This document shows, in pieces, positions 34,923 through 43,881 of a DNA stretch of 44,915 bases. Source of the DNA: an uncultured Desulfovibrionaceae bacterium (GTDB lineage: Bacteria > Desulfobacterota > Desulfovibrionia > Desulfovibrionales > Desulfovibrionaceae); NCBI GenBank assembly GCA_944325325.1, contig CALUZP010000019.1, positions 1 through 44,915 on the forward strand. The letters are read 5' to 3'. A program made the translations under genes and the position numbers. Every line of letters begins with the position of its first letter. Position 1 is the stretch's first letter. Below the pieces are notes generated by a model. The model worked only from the letters and a program-made list of their open reading frames with translations, ran no database searches and was not told the DNA's origin.

Positions 34923-36071
34923 ATGTCAAGCCATACCACGGCATCACGGGGGGCGTCGGCCTCTTTCACTCTTTGCAGAAAGCCCTCTTCGGCGTCTCCC
35001 GTCAGCTGTGAAGGCTTTGCGCGCATGGCGTATTTGCCGCACATCCGGCTGCGCAAGCGCAGCTGGCAGGTCGATGAGCGCATTCTGCGGCAGCATATCA
35101 TGCCGACCTTTGCTGCCTTTGCTTTGTCGGATATTACCAGAAGCGACGTGGAGGGGTGGCTGTATTCACTGGCTAGGCAGGGGCTTGCACCAGCCTCATG
35201 CAATAGAATTTTAAGTGTTTTTAAAAGCCTGTGTTCACTTGCCGTCGTCCGTGGAGTGATTTCTCATTCGCCGTGCACCGGCGTGGCGCCACTTAAGATC
35301 CGGCAGATGCGCGAACGTTACCTGTCACACGACGAAGCCAGGCGGCTTATCCTGGCCTTGCAGAAATCATCCAGGCCAGAGGCAAGAGTCCTTCAGTTGC
35401 TGTTGTTGACGGGCGCACGGAAAAGCGAAATCCTGAAAGCCCGCTGGGAAGACGTGCATTTAGATCGTCATCTGCTGACAGTCCCGCTTTCCAAATCCAA
35501 CCGGCCGCGTCACATCGCCCTGTCTGACGAGGCTGTGGCCGTAATCCGAAATCTGCCGCGCCATCCAGGCTGTTCGTGGTTGTTTCCCGGGCACACGCCG
35601 GACAAACCTCTTTCTGACATCTATCTTTTTTGGAATGACCTGCGGCAAAAACTGGGGATTGCCGAAGTCCGCATTCACGATCTGCGTCACACGTTTGCCA
35701 GTATCCTCGTCAATGCCGGGCATTCCCTTTATGAAGTGCAGCGCCTGCTGGGCCATAGCGACCCGCGCACGACCATGCGTTACGCCCATCTGGGACACTG
35801 TTCCATGCTGGCCGCTACAGGAACAGTCAGCACATTTTTGTATGGCGCCTGCCCGGAGACACTCGCAAACGCACACGTTCCTGCTGTGAGCGCATTACCA
35901 AAGCTGCGGAGGCATCAGCTGGACTGGCCGTGCAGACAGTGTCGTCAGCCGAAACCACTGGCAGCCAAAAGCCGGCTCAAGGCCGCACTGCCAGTTCGGC
36001 AATGGAGGAAAAAAGCGCGCGCCTATGACCGACATCTTTGTGAGAGCAGGGCCGGGCGCTGTCAAAATTGA
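34923..36071 (+). CDS. Tyrosine recombinase (phage-integrase family)
   Basis: Start chosen at ATG 34923 (MSSHTTASRG), with AGGAG 9 bases upstream; the frame is open to 34719. The 382-residue protein has a core-binding domain (about 35-120) and the catalytic domain with the full set of residues: Arg166 (TGARKSEIL), Lys191 (LSKSNRPR), His252 and Arg255 (HDLRHTFAS), His278 (LLGHSD) and the nucleophile Tyr287 (TTMRYAHL). A basic tail of about 85 residues follows. No phage, transposon or cargo genes surround it, so it may be a remnant of an integrated element or a dedicated site-specific switch enzyme. The second idea is supported by the 19-bp inverted repeat that begins 35 bases past its stop codon. 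Confidence 0.9.
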   Translation: MSSHTTASRGASASFTLCRKPSSASPVSCEGFARMAYLPHIRLRKRSWQVDERILRQHIMPTFAAFALSDITRSDVEGWLYSLARQGLAPASCNRILSVFKSLCSLAVVRGVISHSPCTGVAPLKIRQMRERYLSHDEARRLILALQKSSRPEARVLQLLLLTGARKSEILKARWEDVHLDRHLLTVPLSKSNRPRHIALSDEAVAVIRNLPRHPGCSWLFPGHTPDKPLSDIYLFWNDLRQKLGIAEVRIHDLRHTFASILVNAGHSLYEVQRLLGHSDPRTTMRYAHLGHCSMLAATGTVSTFLYGACPETLANAHVPAVSALPKLRRHQLDWPCRQCRQPKPLAAKSRLKAALPVRQWRKKARAYDRHLCESRAGRCQN

Positions 36072-36105
36072 TAGGTAACTAATTGAAAAATAATATAATT
36101 CATGC

Positions 36106-36278
36106 ACAGATACACTGTCGATGAGAAGTAAGGAATTAAATAACATAGCTTGTCTTATTTGGCAATATAGCATCTATGTAATTTAAATAGTATTTATGCA
36201 TAAAAAAACTTCTATTTGATCCATAAGGATATTATAATAATATATAAAAATGACTGTTTTCATCGACAGTGTATCTGT
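36106..36278. repeat. 19-bp inverted repeat flanking an AT-rich segment
   Basis: ACAGATACACTGTCGATGA at 36106-36124 and its exact reverse complement at 36260-36278, with 135 bases of very AT-rich DNA between. The segment has promoter-like TATAAT (about 36233) on the plus strand and TTGCCA-17-TATTTA on the minus strand. Too widely spaced for a terminator, it resembles the crossover sites of an invertible promoter element, next to a tyrosine recombinase gene. Confidence 0.7.
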
Positions 36279-36921
36279 CTACAATGCTTCTTATGGTTGT
36301 TGTAGATTTAAAGTTGACATTTTTAGTGTACATTATGCTTGCGGAAACCATGAAGTACGTCCTTGGTATGCTTTTTTTATATAGAACACAGCTATCAAAT
36401 TCATGCGGATCGTCAGCGTGCTGAACGTGGCAGCGTCATGGCTGGCATGGCTCTGGGAGGGGGAATAGCCGGCAACGAGCAGAGAATACAGCCTGTATGT
36501 TGGGAGGACAGATGTTTTCAGCAATATGGACAGCCCAAATTTTTCGTGGCAGCCTTTATGCCCGCTGAAAGCAGTATCGGGTGAGCGTGGGCTGGCCTTT
36601 TGGCATCGGTGAGTTATATGCAATAGCAGGCTTGGCTTCACCAGAGGAAGTCCGTATTGCCGTCAGAGGAAAATTGAGGTCTGCTGGATGTCGGGATTGA
36701 TCTGTGCTGTGGGCAACGGGTGAAATATCTCGCGCAGCACGGGCGAAAGTATCGCCACAGACCGGCCGATGGTGTCAGGTTAACGGAGTGTCAGAGGATG
36801 GTTTTCATGAAAATGAAGTGTCATCTGGAAGTATCAACTCCGTACAATGTTTAATAGTGCTTATGGTAAAAGCCATATCGAAAGCCTGACTACGTCAGAA
36901 AACTGTACAAGGAAGACTGTC
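36279..36921. other. Intergenic region upstream of the GGDEF gene
   Basis: About 640 bases. Two small frames (36363-36584 plus, 36333-36641 minus) overlap each other and have no recognisable family. A TTGACA at 36314 has a TATGCT only 14 bases further, short for a normal promoter. No other structure was found. Confidence 0.5.
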
Positions 36922-37893
36922 ATGCAACATTCTTCAATACAGCATATATATACACTTCCTGAACTTAAGAATGAAATAAATGTTCTTAGACGCACATTTC
37001 ATAGCGTGCGTCTGGTTTCTCCTGCTGAATGTCGTGTGTTATGCATGGACGAAGATAAAATTTCTTTGTCTGACAATTGCCACAGTGTGTGGAGACGTTC
37101 TTCTCCGTGCGAGTATTGCCTTTCGCGCCGTGTACTCATGTCACACGGCACAGACATGAAGACGGAGTTCATCGATGGCCGTTTTTTCCTTGTGCTTGCC
37201 AAGTATGTTCTTCTGGAAGGTAAAGAGTTTTCCCTGGAGATGATTTCTGAGGTAACGGATCCTTCCGGTTTTGGGAGTGAGGAGCCTGTCTTTGATGAAA
37301 TATCCCGCCTGGAAAAAGAAAATTCCCGCCTTATGCGCGATCCGCTGACCAACTGCTACAGCCGTCATTATCTGAATGAAAATTTTCAGCACTATGCACG
37401 GGTGGCAAGAAACCGTGGACAGGATCTTTGCATCGCGCTGTTTGACATGGATAACTTCAAGGGCATTAATGACAGATACGGCCACGCCATCGGGGATGCC
37501 GTACTGCAAAGCTGCTGCTCCTTCTGGCTGAAATATTTTGATGTGCCAAGCTGGGGATTTCTGACAAGATATGGCGGAGATGAGTTTGTTATCGTCAGTA
37601 TGGTAAGCAGTTATAAGGAGTTCTGTTTCAGACTGGTGCAGCTGGCGGGCTCCATGCGCAAGACCATTGTCATGCCTGACGGCAGTTCCATTCCTTTTTC
37701 TTTCACCATGGGGTGCGCTTCCATGAGAGAAACGCACATCCTCGATGAGCGTATTGTATGGAATGCCATGCTTCCGCTGGCAGACCAGCGCATGTACCAG
37801 GGCAAAAGCGCTGGCCGTAACTGCATCGTGACAGGGCTTGGCGGGATGCCATGCTATCCCGGGGAGCGCGGTTCGTCCTCTGATGAGCGCTGA
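36922..37893 (+). CDS. Diguanylate cyclase (GGDEF) with Cys-rich PAS-like sensor
   Basis: Start chosen at ATG 36922 (MQHSSIQHIY), with AAGGA 7 bases upstream; the frame is open to 36847. The 323-residue soluble protein makes c-di-GMP from two GTP. The N-terminal 115 residues form a PAS-like sensor with DNCHSVWRRSSPCEYCLSRR (Cys53, Cys63, Cys66), a pattern that could bind a metal, Fe-S cluster or respond to redox state. A coiled linker (125-138) leads to the GGDEF domain: DPLTNCYSRHYL, DMDNFKGIND, then GGDEF at 218-222 intact. No RxxD product-inhibition site precedes it (PSWGFLTR instead), so feedback by c-di-GMP is likely weak. It lies downstream of the recombinase and inverted repeat. Confidence 0.92.
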   Translation: MQHSSIQHIYTLPELKNEINVLRRTFHSVRLVSPAECRVLCMDEDKISLSDNCHSVWRRSSPCEYCLSRRVLMSHGTDMKTEFIDGRFFLVLAKYVLLEGKEFSLEMISEVTDPSGFGSEEPVFDEISRLEKENSRLMRDPLTNCYSRHYLNENFQHYARVARNRGQDLCIALFDMDNFKGINDRYGHAIGDAVLQSCCSFWLKYFDVPSWGFLTRYGGDEFVIVSMVSSYKEFCFRLVQLAGSMRKTIVMPDGSSIPFSFTMGCASMRETHILDERIVWNAMLPLADQRMYQGKSAGRNCIVTGLGGMPCYPGERGSSSDER

Positions 37894-37989
37894 GCATTGC
37901 TGTAATGGCACCGCACTGTGTGACCGTCGTATTTCAGGGGGGGCTATACGGCGGAAGAGTGATAACAAAGCGTAGCCGCGCAACACATG

Positions 37990-38036
37990 GGTAAAAAAGC
38001 AAAGCCCCACAAGATGTTAGCTACCTTGTGGGGCTT
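37990..38036 (-). terminator. Terminator after tRNA-Ser
   Basis: On the minus strand GCCCCACAAG pairs with CTTGTGGGGC (arms 38004-38013 and 38025-38034), followed by TTTGCTTTTTT. It sits 16 bases after the tRNA 3' end and probably also stops transcription from the GGDEF gene on the other strand. Confidence 0.85.
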
Positions 38037-38051
38037 ACTGAAACCATTTTC

Positions 38052-38144
38052 TGGCGGAGAGAGAGGGATTCGAACCCTCGATACAGTGTTACCCGTATAC
38101 CCGCTTAGCAGGCGAGCGCCTTCGGCCGTCTCGGCCATCTCTCC
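38052..38144 (-). tRNA. tRNA-Ser (anticodon GCU)
   Basis: A 93-base class II tRNA read on the minus strand. The acceptor stem GGAGAGA pairs with TCTCTCC, the 3' GCCA end is encoded, the T arm is GAGGGTTCGAATCCCTC, the anticodon loop is CTGCTAA (anticodon at 38107-38109), and the long variable arm is the one expected for serine. It reads AGC/AGU codons. Confidence 0.97.
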
Positions 38145-38558
38145 AATGCGCAAAACACGCACAGAAAGCTCTATCCTGTTTGAGGGGGACTGTCAACCGC
38201 TTCGTGATCTGCGCAGGAAGAAAACTTTGATGCCCGGGAGCTGCACAGACGTTCCAGGCAGGTCTTGAGAGAGTCTGGGACATTGTTGATGGCTTTGTTG
38301 TGTATGCAGAGCGTGTGGCGTCCGGATTGCCCCGGGCATTGTCAGGGGCACCAAAGGAACGCGGCAGGTTGGATTCCAGCCTGGCAGCCGTCGGGGACAG
38401 GCCGGATCCGGCGCAGCCATAGGCCGGGTGCCGGGATGCGCAGGCAGAGGCACGTGCTGGTTTATTGCATCACAATTCTTCATTCGATTCATAACAACGG
38501 CGGCCGCCATACAGAGTTTAATGCATGGCGGCCGTCATTTTCTGGAGAACACAAAGTA
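38145..38558. other. Intergenic region with hairpin after hysA
   Basis: About 410 bases between tRNA-Ser and hysA. A hairpin with arms CGGCCGCCAT (38501-38510) and ATGGCGGCCG (38525-38534) lies 25 bases past the hysA stop and may end the hydrogenase transcript, though it has no T-run. No gene is seen in the rest. Confidence 0.5.
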
Positions 38559-40037
38559 TCAGGCGTGCAACACGTGCACGGCACAGCCCAGTCACGGATC
38601 AAAGGCGCGCACAAGGCGGCCTACATTGACGGGACTGCCCGGATCCGGCACCGGCACGCCGAGCATGGCCTCTTCAAGCGGTCCACGGATGCCGGCGTCG
38701 CTTCGTGGCGCCGCATTCCATAAGGTGGCCGGGAGGATCTGGTAGTTGTCGATACGGCCGTTTCTGAGGCGCAGGTAATGGATGAGTGCGCCGCGTGGTG
38801 CTTCTGTCAGCGCCCAGGCTGCGCCTGTATCGGGTATGGACGGCGTTTTGAACGTTTCCTCACCGGGGTGAACTTCTCTGAGCCAGGCTTCAACGTGGCC
38901 AAGCATGAGATACGTTTCCTCGGCTCTGGCCAGATGACGGCCAAGCAGCGAGAAAGCCAGATTTTCTCCCAGATCCCGGAAGCGTTCTGCCCGCAATCCG
39001 TAGTAGTTCCAGAGCATTTCCTGCCCCGTGGCGGACAGGGGCGTATTGCTGATCCACAGGCGGGCAAGCGGGCCGACTTCCATAGGCTTTCCGTCGTACA
39101 GGGGGGTCTTGAGGAAGCTGTAGGCGTCAGGTTTGTCGACATCCAGCACCGTTTCACCGTGGGCAATGTCTCGTCCTGTGGTGACGTTGTCGAACCATGA
39201 ATGGCCGACCTCTTCGGTAATTTTGGCAGGATCAAGCGGTGAGAACGTGCCATCGGCGTACACGCCGGCCGTAAAGACGGTGCGTGTGGCTTCGTCATTC
39301 AGCGGGAAGCCTCCTGCGCACAGGGCGCTGCGCCGGCCCTGGCCGAATCCGGCAAGATCCTTGTAGTATGACCCTATCAGATAGACTGTGGGCAGGTATT
39401 TGTCCTCTACAAAACGCCGGACTCTGGCGAGGCGTTTGGCATACGCCTCCAGTGATGTCCTGTCCGGCACCTGGGCAGTGCCTCCTGCGAGCAGGCCCAC
39501 GGCATGGGGCATGCGGCCACCGAACAGTGCGGCCATCTCATGGCAGATGGCCCGCATGTCGAGCGCTTCAAGATACTGAGCCACCCCTTCGGCGTTGAGT
39601 GCTTCGGGCAGGCGCAGATCCGGCCTGGCATACCGGGGGATGAATGGCGCACTGTCCGGACCACGCAGAAAGTCCTGTCCGGACAGGTGGTAGAAATGCA
39701 GCAGATGCGACTGCAAGTAGTTGGCGCCCATGATCAGGTTGCGTACAAGCCGTCCGTTGGGAGGCAGCTCCGTGCGGGAAATGGCTTCGAGCGCCAGGCT
39801 TGAAGCTGTGCCGTGCGAGATGGGGCAGACACCGCAGATGCGCTGGACGATTTGAGGCGCGTCGCGCGGGTCGCGGTTTTTCAGGATGCTTTCGAAACCA
39901 CGGAACATGCCGCCTGTGACATGGGCGTCGACGACATGGCCGTCAGCCACTTCAACCTCAACCTTGAGATGGCCTTCGATGCGGGTGACCGGATCGATGG
40001 ACAGGCGTATCCGGTTCCGTGCGCTTTCCGTTACCAT
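38559..40037 (-). CDS. hysA: [NiFeSe] hydrogenase large subunit, selenocysteine-containing
   Basis: Periplasmic hydrogenase subunit carrying the Ni-Fe site for H2 oxidation. ATG 40037 overlaps the stop of hysB by 7 bases. The first ligand pair is RICGVCPISHG (Cys68, Cys71). The conventional frame stops at a TGA at 38592-38594 just after RAFDP; reading through it gives DP-Sec-LGC-AVHVLHA and a stop at 38559-38561. That restores the second pair (Sec482, Cys485), the family end, and the His where the maturation protease cuts off a short tail (VLHA). The protein is thus 492 residues. Ending the gene at the TGA would remove half of the Ni ligands. A hairpin just after the TGA fits a bacterial SECIS. 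It is exported by the Tat signal of its partner. The selenocysteine genes are not in the window. Confidence 0.95.
38562..38594 (-). promoter_or_regulatory. UGA selenocysteine codon with candidate SECIS hairpin
   Basis: After the UGA (38592-38594) the mRNA can fold as GGC-U-GUGC pairing with GCAC-GCC (38562-38588), with a bulged U and a 12-base apical loop. Bacterial SECIS elements lie in the same place, within about 40 bases from the UGA, and recruit SelB. Confidence 0.7.
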
Positions 40038-40987
40038 AGCACCTCCGGATTGGCATAAAAGGGTGATGTGCCGTCAGGAAAGGCCGGTGACGTGCAGCCG
40101 ATGCAGGTGGCATTGGCAATGCACCAGTTGACGTGCCCGTTCCAGCCGGTTTTCCATGCCGTGCAGGCCGAACGCGGTCCCTTGCAGCCCAGAACAAACC
40201 GGCAGCCCTGTTTGTCGTTCATGGTCTTGCAGTAGTGGCCGCGCTCAAAATCGGGCAGATAGGGACAGTTGATATGAACATTGGGATAGAACCAGCTGAT
40301 CCGTCCGGCCGTGTCCAGTCTGAGCTTGAGGAAGGTGTCCAGCATGCCTGCGTCAATGGCCTGCAGGGCCAGCAGGAGTGAACCGACAATCCACTCAGGA
40401 TGCGGCGGGCAGCCCGGCACATTGATGACCGGTGCATGGATGTTGTACTGCCTGAGCAGCGCGTTGACGCCCATGGCTCCGGTCTGGCTGCCCCGGGCGG
40501 CCGGGATGCCGCCATAGGCTGCGCAGGTTCCCAGAGCCAGCGTCACGGCAGCCCCTGGAGCGAGCTGCCGTACGGCTTCAAGCATGGTGATGTGATGTCC
40601 TCCGTGCTCGGCAATGACACAGGTTCTGCCTTCCCAGTTCACAGGGATGGAGCCTTCGATGGCCAGCACATACCTGCCCTGGCTGGCCCTGGCGGTTTCA
40701 AGCAGGAATTCCCAGGCCTGTTCGCCTTCAGCAGCCATAACGGTGGGCTGGTAGTCAAGGCTGATGATCTTCAGCAGAAGATCGGCGACAGAGGGCTGCA
40801 CACTGTTCAGCAGGGTGACAGTGCAGCCGGTGCAGGCCTGCCCCTGCAGCCACAGGACGGGCGGGCGCGTGCCATTCAGAACGACGGCAAAAATTTCGTG
40901 AACCAGCGGGCTGAAGCCCTGCGTCAGGCTGACGCCTGCAGCCGCCGCGGTGCACAGCCTGATGAACGTTCTGCGGGAATGACGCAT
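40031..40987 (-). CDS. hysB: [NiFeSe] hydrogenase small subunit
   Basis: The 318-residue electron-transfer subunit passes electrons from the Ni-Fe site through Fe-S clusters to a periplasmic cytochrome c. AAGGAGG lies 7 bases before ATG 40987. The N-terminus has a Tat signal (SRRTFIRLC, residues 4-12, then a hydrophobic AAAAGVSL stretch), so the folded dimer is exported by Tat. Cluster ligands are visible: proximal QACTGCTVTL (near 50-59) with GTCAAYGG and VPGCPPHP, and a C-terminal set with NCPYLPDFERGHYC, GCKGP and NWCIANATCIGC. The last bases overlap hysA (ATGGTAA), suggesting coupled translation. No maturation protease gene is adjacent. Confidence 0.95.
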   Translation of the reverse strand: MRHSRRTFIRLCTAAAAGVSLTQGFSPLVHEIFAVVLNGTRPPVLWLQGQACTGCTVTLLNSVQPSVADLLLKIISLDYQPTVMAAEGEQAWEFLLETARASQGRYVLAIEGSIPVNWEGRTCVIAEHGGHHITMLEAVRQLAPGAAVTLALGTCAAYGGIPAARGSQTGAMGVNALLRQYNIHAPVINVPGCPPHPEWIVGSLLLALQAIDAGMLDTFLKLRLDTAGRISWFYPNVHINCPYLPDFERGHYCKTMNDKQGCRFVLGCKGPRSACTAWKTGWNGHVNWCIANATCIGCTSPAFPDGTSPFYANPEVLW

Positions 40988-41578
40988 GGCAAGCCTCCTT
41001 GCGTTTTTCTACACGCAGCTGCCAGCTTCTGCAGGCGCGTGGAAGCCCCAGCCAGAGAGCGACGGAGTAGGAATTATGTGCGTCGTGTCCGGTCCTGGCG
41101 TGCGCTTTCATCTGCAGAGGCGGCGGGTCTGCCGGTGGCAGAGGGTGTTGTCAAGTGTCTAGCTGGGTGTGTTTGAGAGGGCAACCCGCTTAGATCTTCC
41201 TGTCTGGCCGTGGTCAGCGGCTTTGTGCCAGAGGGACGGGTGGGCTGCGCTGATGCGGGGCGGCGGGCTGCCTGCAACGCTGTTTTGGGGACGGTGTGCG
41301 GGAGAGATCCGGGGCTGTGTACCGTTCAGGGGCGTCCGGAGCGCAGTCGGGGAACCAGGAATATCTTTCAGCGGAGAGGCTGTCTGCTGCGTGCTAGGTA
41401 CCGGTTTTTGCGGCATCCTCTGTCCAGGTCGGTTCTGGCAGGCAGCCGGCTGCGTTGTCTGTATCCATGTGAGTAAACAGTGGGCTGGCCGGGACGGCAA
41501 CGCGGCATCAGGAGTCTGCGGCAGGCTGCGGCGGAGGTTTCTTCAGACTGGCGTAGTTGTGGAATCTGGTTAAAGGCT
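40988..41578. other. Intergenic region upstream of hysBA
   Basis: About 590 bases between hysB and the terminator of the MFS gene. It should hold the hydrogenase promoter, but I see no clear consensus. A plus-strand frame at 41169-41573 has no ribosome site or family signature and is not called. Confidence 0.5.
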
Positions 41579-41608
41579 GCCGCGCTGTCCTGTCTGGGAC
41601 AGCGCGGC
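41573..41608 (-). terminator. Terminator of the MFS transporter gene
   Basis: Arms GCCGCGCTGTCC (41579-41590) and GGACAGCGCGGC (41597-41608) form a perfect 12-bp stem 24 bases past the stop; the minus strand continues AGCCTTTAA, a short T-run. Confidence 0.7.
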
Positions 41609-41631
41609 GTGGCATGGAAAAACAGGAAACG

Positions 41632-42795
41632 TCAGGCCCGGGAGGCAGGCAGGGAACGCAGCAAATGCACTGCCGTGACGCCAAGCACGGCGGCGAGCGT
41701 CATGCTCTGGAAAGCGGCAGGCAGGCCGTAGTGGTCGGCAATCCAGCCCAGCAGCGGGGCGACCATGCCGCCCATGCTGGTGGCAAGCCCCAGGGTAACG
41801 CCTGAGGCAAAGCCGATGTTTTTGGCCAGGTACTTCTGCCCCAGAACCACGATAGAGCTGAACGGCGCATAGAGGGTGAAGGCCAGGGGCAGCAACAGCA
41901 GCATGGCCAGCACCGGGCTCTGAACAAAGCCGAACAGGGCGATGCAGGGCACGAGCAGGATGAACGAACCGCGGATGACGCGCAGATACCCGAAACGGTC
42001 AGAGAGCATGCCGCCGATGATGTTGCTGATGATACCCACGGTACAGAAGACGGTCAGGGCGGACGCGCCTACGGCCTTGGACTGGCCGAACACGTTGATC
42101 CAATACAGAGGAATGAACGTGTTCATGCCCATGAACAGCACGGAGCGGGAAATGATGGCCAGGGTCAGTTTGGAAAATTCCTTCCAGTCGTTGGACTCCT
42201 CGGCCGGCGTTTCACCTGAGGCCCCGTCCTGGACAGAAGTGATGCGGGCACGCGCAAAGTGGGCGATCTGATAAAAAAGGATCCCGGAGACAACAAGTGA
42301 GATAAAGCCGAAGATGGTTGTCCCTGTCATGCCGAAGTGCTGGACGGCAAACACCGCCACAAGCGGGCCCAGCACAAAGCCGCCGTTGCCCCCGATGGAG
42401 AACAGGCTCATGCCGGTGCCCTTGGACTGGCCGGAAACCTTGTTGGCAAAGCGTGCCCCTTCGGGATGGAAGAGAGCCGCGCCGATGCCGCTCAGGGCAA
42501 CCATGAAGAAGATGCTCCAGTAGCCGTGCAGAAAGCCTATGGAAGCAAGGCCGCCTCCGGCCAGCAGGACGCCGACCAGCATAAACCATGGCCTGGACAT
42601 CTTGTCGGAAATGTAGCCGAACACGGGCTGAATGACCGACGAGAGAAAGGAGTAGGCAAACATCAGCCCTGCAGCGGCCTTGTAGCCAAAGCCGTATTCA
42701 GTGATCAGAAAGGGCAGGATGGCTGGCAGCGCGCCGCTGTTGATGTCACAGGCCAGGTGTCCCATTGATACGATGACGATTTTTTTCTTGTCCAT
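41632..42795 (-). CDS. MFS exporter, fosmidomycin-resistance (Fsr) type
   Basis: The 387-residue inner-membrane protein has about 12 helices; ATG 42795 has AGGAA 8 bases upstream. It opens MGHLACDINSGALPAILPFL, the typical Fsr start, followed by GYISDKMSRPW as the loop 2-3 MFS motif and ALFHPEGARFANK, strongly conserved in Fsr proteins. A charged central loop (around residues 190-210) separates two six-helix halves, and GGMLSDRFGYLR is the matching second-half motif. Fsr proteins expel fosmidomycin and some other compounds by proton antiport; the natural substrate here is unknown. It is monocistronic, divergent from hisG, with its own terminator. Confidence 0.88.
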   Translation of the reverse strand: MDKKKIVIVSMGHLACDINSGALPAILPFLITEYGFGYKAAAGLMFAYSFLSSVIQPVFGYISDKMSRPWFMLVGVLLAGGGLASIGFLHGYWSIFFMVALSGIGAALFHPEGARFANKVSGQSKGTGMSLFSIGGNGGFVLGPLVAVFAVQHFGMTGTTIFGFISLVVSGILFYQIAHFARARITSVQDGASGETPAEESNDWKEFSKLTLAIISRSVLFMGMNTFIPLYWINVFGQSKAVGASALTVFCTVGIISNIIGGMLSDRFGYLRVIRGSFILLVPCIALFGFVQSPVLAMLLLLPLAFTLYAPFSSIVVLGQKYLAKNIGFASGVTLGLATSMGGMVAPLLGWIADHYGLPAAFQSMTLAAVLGVTAVHLLRSLPASRA

Positions 42796-42985
42796 AAGAA
42801 AATTCCTGAAAGAGGCAGGGTGACGATGTCCTCTGATGAGATGCAGAATTGTGAAAACTATCTAAGGAAAAAGCAAGATGTTTTGCGAAAAAACGAAATC
42901 CGTTTGACCCCGGCAGGCTTCCTCCGTACACTGGCTTCGCGTCTGCAAGGCGACATTCTGTGATGAAGATGTAACGAGGTATCGC

Positions 42986-43858
42986 ATGTTTTTGCTTAAG
43001 CTCGGGTTGCCCAAGGGCTCTCTTGAGGATCCCACCATTGACTTGTTTGCCCGCGCCGGCTGGAAGGTTCGCCGGCACCCCCGCAATTATTTTCCGGAAA
43101 TCGATGATCCGGAAATCACCGCGCGTCTCTGCCGCGTGCAGGAAATTCCGCTGTACATCCAGGATGGCGTGCTTGACGCCGGCCTGACCGGCAAGGACTG
43201 GGTGGCTGAAACCGGCGCGGATGTGCATGTGGTGTCCAACCTGAACTACTCGAGGGCGACCAGCCGTCCTGCCCGCTGGGTACTGGCTGTGGCCGGCGAT
43301 TCCCCGTATCAGAAGCCGGAAGATCTGGCCGGCAAGCGCATCGCTACAGAGCTGATGGGTGTCAGCCAGGCGTATTTTGACCGTCTGGGCATCCCGGTGA
43401 ACATCACGCACTCGTGGGGAGCCACCGAGGCCAAGGTCGTTGAAGGCCTTGCCGACGCCATTGTGGAAGTCACCGAGACCGAAACCACCATCAAGGCGCA
43501 CAACCTGCGCATCATTGACGACGTCTTTGTGACCAACACCGTGTTCATCGCCAACAAGAAGGCCATGGACAACCCGGACAAGCGCCGCAAGATTGAACAG
43601 ATTGATCTGCTCCTGCAGGGCGCGCTCCATGCCGAAACCCTGGTCTGCCTCAAGCTCAACGCGCCGGCGGCCAACCTCGACGCGATCCTCGATCTGCTTC
43701 CGGCCCTCAATTCACCCACGGTGTCTCCGCTGCGTGACTCCAGGTGGTTCTCAGTGGAAACGGTGGTGAGCACCGGGATTGTCCGCGATCTTATTCCCCG
43801 CCTGCGTGAGGCCGGTGCAGAAGGCATCCTGGAATATGCGCTGAACAAGGTGATCTAG
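42986..43858 (+). CDS. hisG: ATP phosphoribosyltransferase, long form
   Basis: First enzyme of histidine synthesis: joins ATP and PRPP to give phosphoribosyl-ATP. ATG 42986 has an ACGAGG site upstream. The 290-residue protein has the N-terminal LGLPKGSLEDPTIDLFARAGW, the effector/PRPP region DGVLDAGLTGKDWVAE, and ADAIVEVTETETTIKAHNLR, matching the HisG signature E(V)TETGTTLxANxL. The C-terminal ACT-like domain (from about 215, LLLQGALHAETLVCLKLNAP) marks the long hexameric form, which is inhibited by histidine and needs no HisZ. There are no other his genes beside it, so it stands alone, with a strong terminator after it. Confidence 0.96.
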   Translation: MFLLKLGLPKGSLEDPTIDLFARAGWKVRRHPRNYFPEIDDPEITARLCRVQEIPLYIQDGVLDAGLTGKDWVAETGADVHVVSNLNYSRATSRPARWVLAVAGDSPYQKPEDLAGKRIATELMGVSQAYFDRLGIPVNITHSWGATEAKVVEGLADAIVEVTETETTIKAHNLRIIDDVFVTNTVFIANKKAMDNPDKRRKIEQIDLLLQGALHAETLVCLKLNAPAANLDAILDLLPALNSPTVSPLRDSRWFSVETVVSTGIVRDLIPRLREAGAEGILEYALNKVI

Positions 43859-43881
43859 GACGCAGTGTACAAGCGTGCATG

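Noticed and set aside
36333-36641. Small frames on both strands upstream of the GGDEF gene
   Set aside because: They overlap each other, show no ribosome site and match no family that I know.
38052-38144. tRNA-Ser as the attachment site of the recombinase
   Set aside because: The tRNA shares only ACACTGT-TA-TCGA-like bases with the 19-bp inverted repeat, with a two-base insertion. No duplicated tRNA end was seen elsewhere in the window.
41169-41573. 134-codon plus-strand frame upstream of hysB
   Set aside because: Gly/Cys/Arg-rich, typical of shadow translation of GC-rich noncoding DNA; no start signal.
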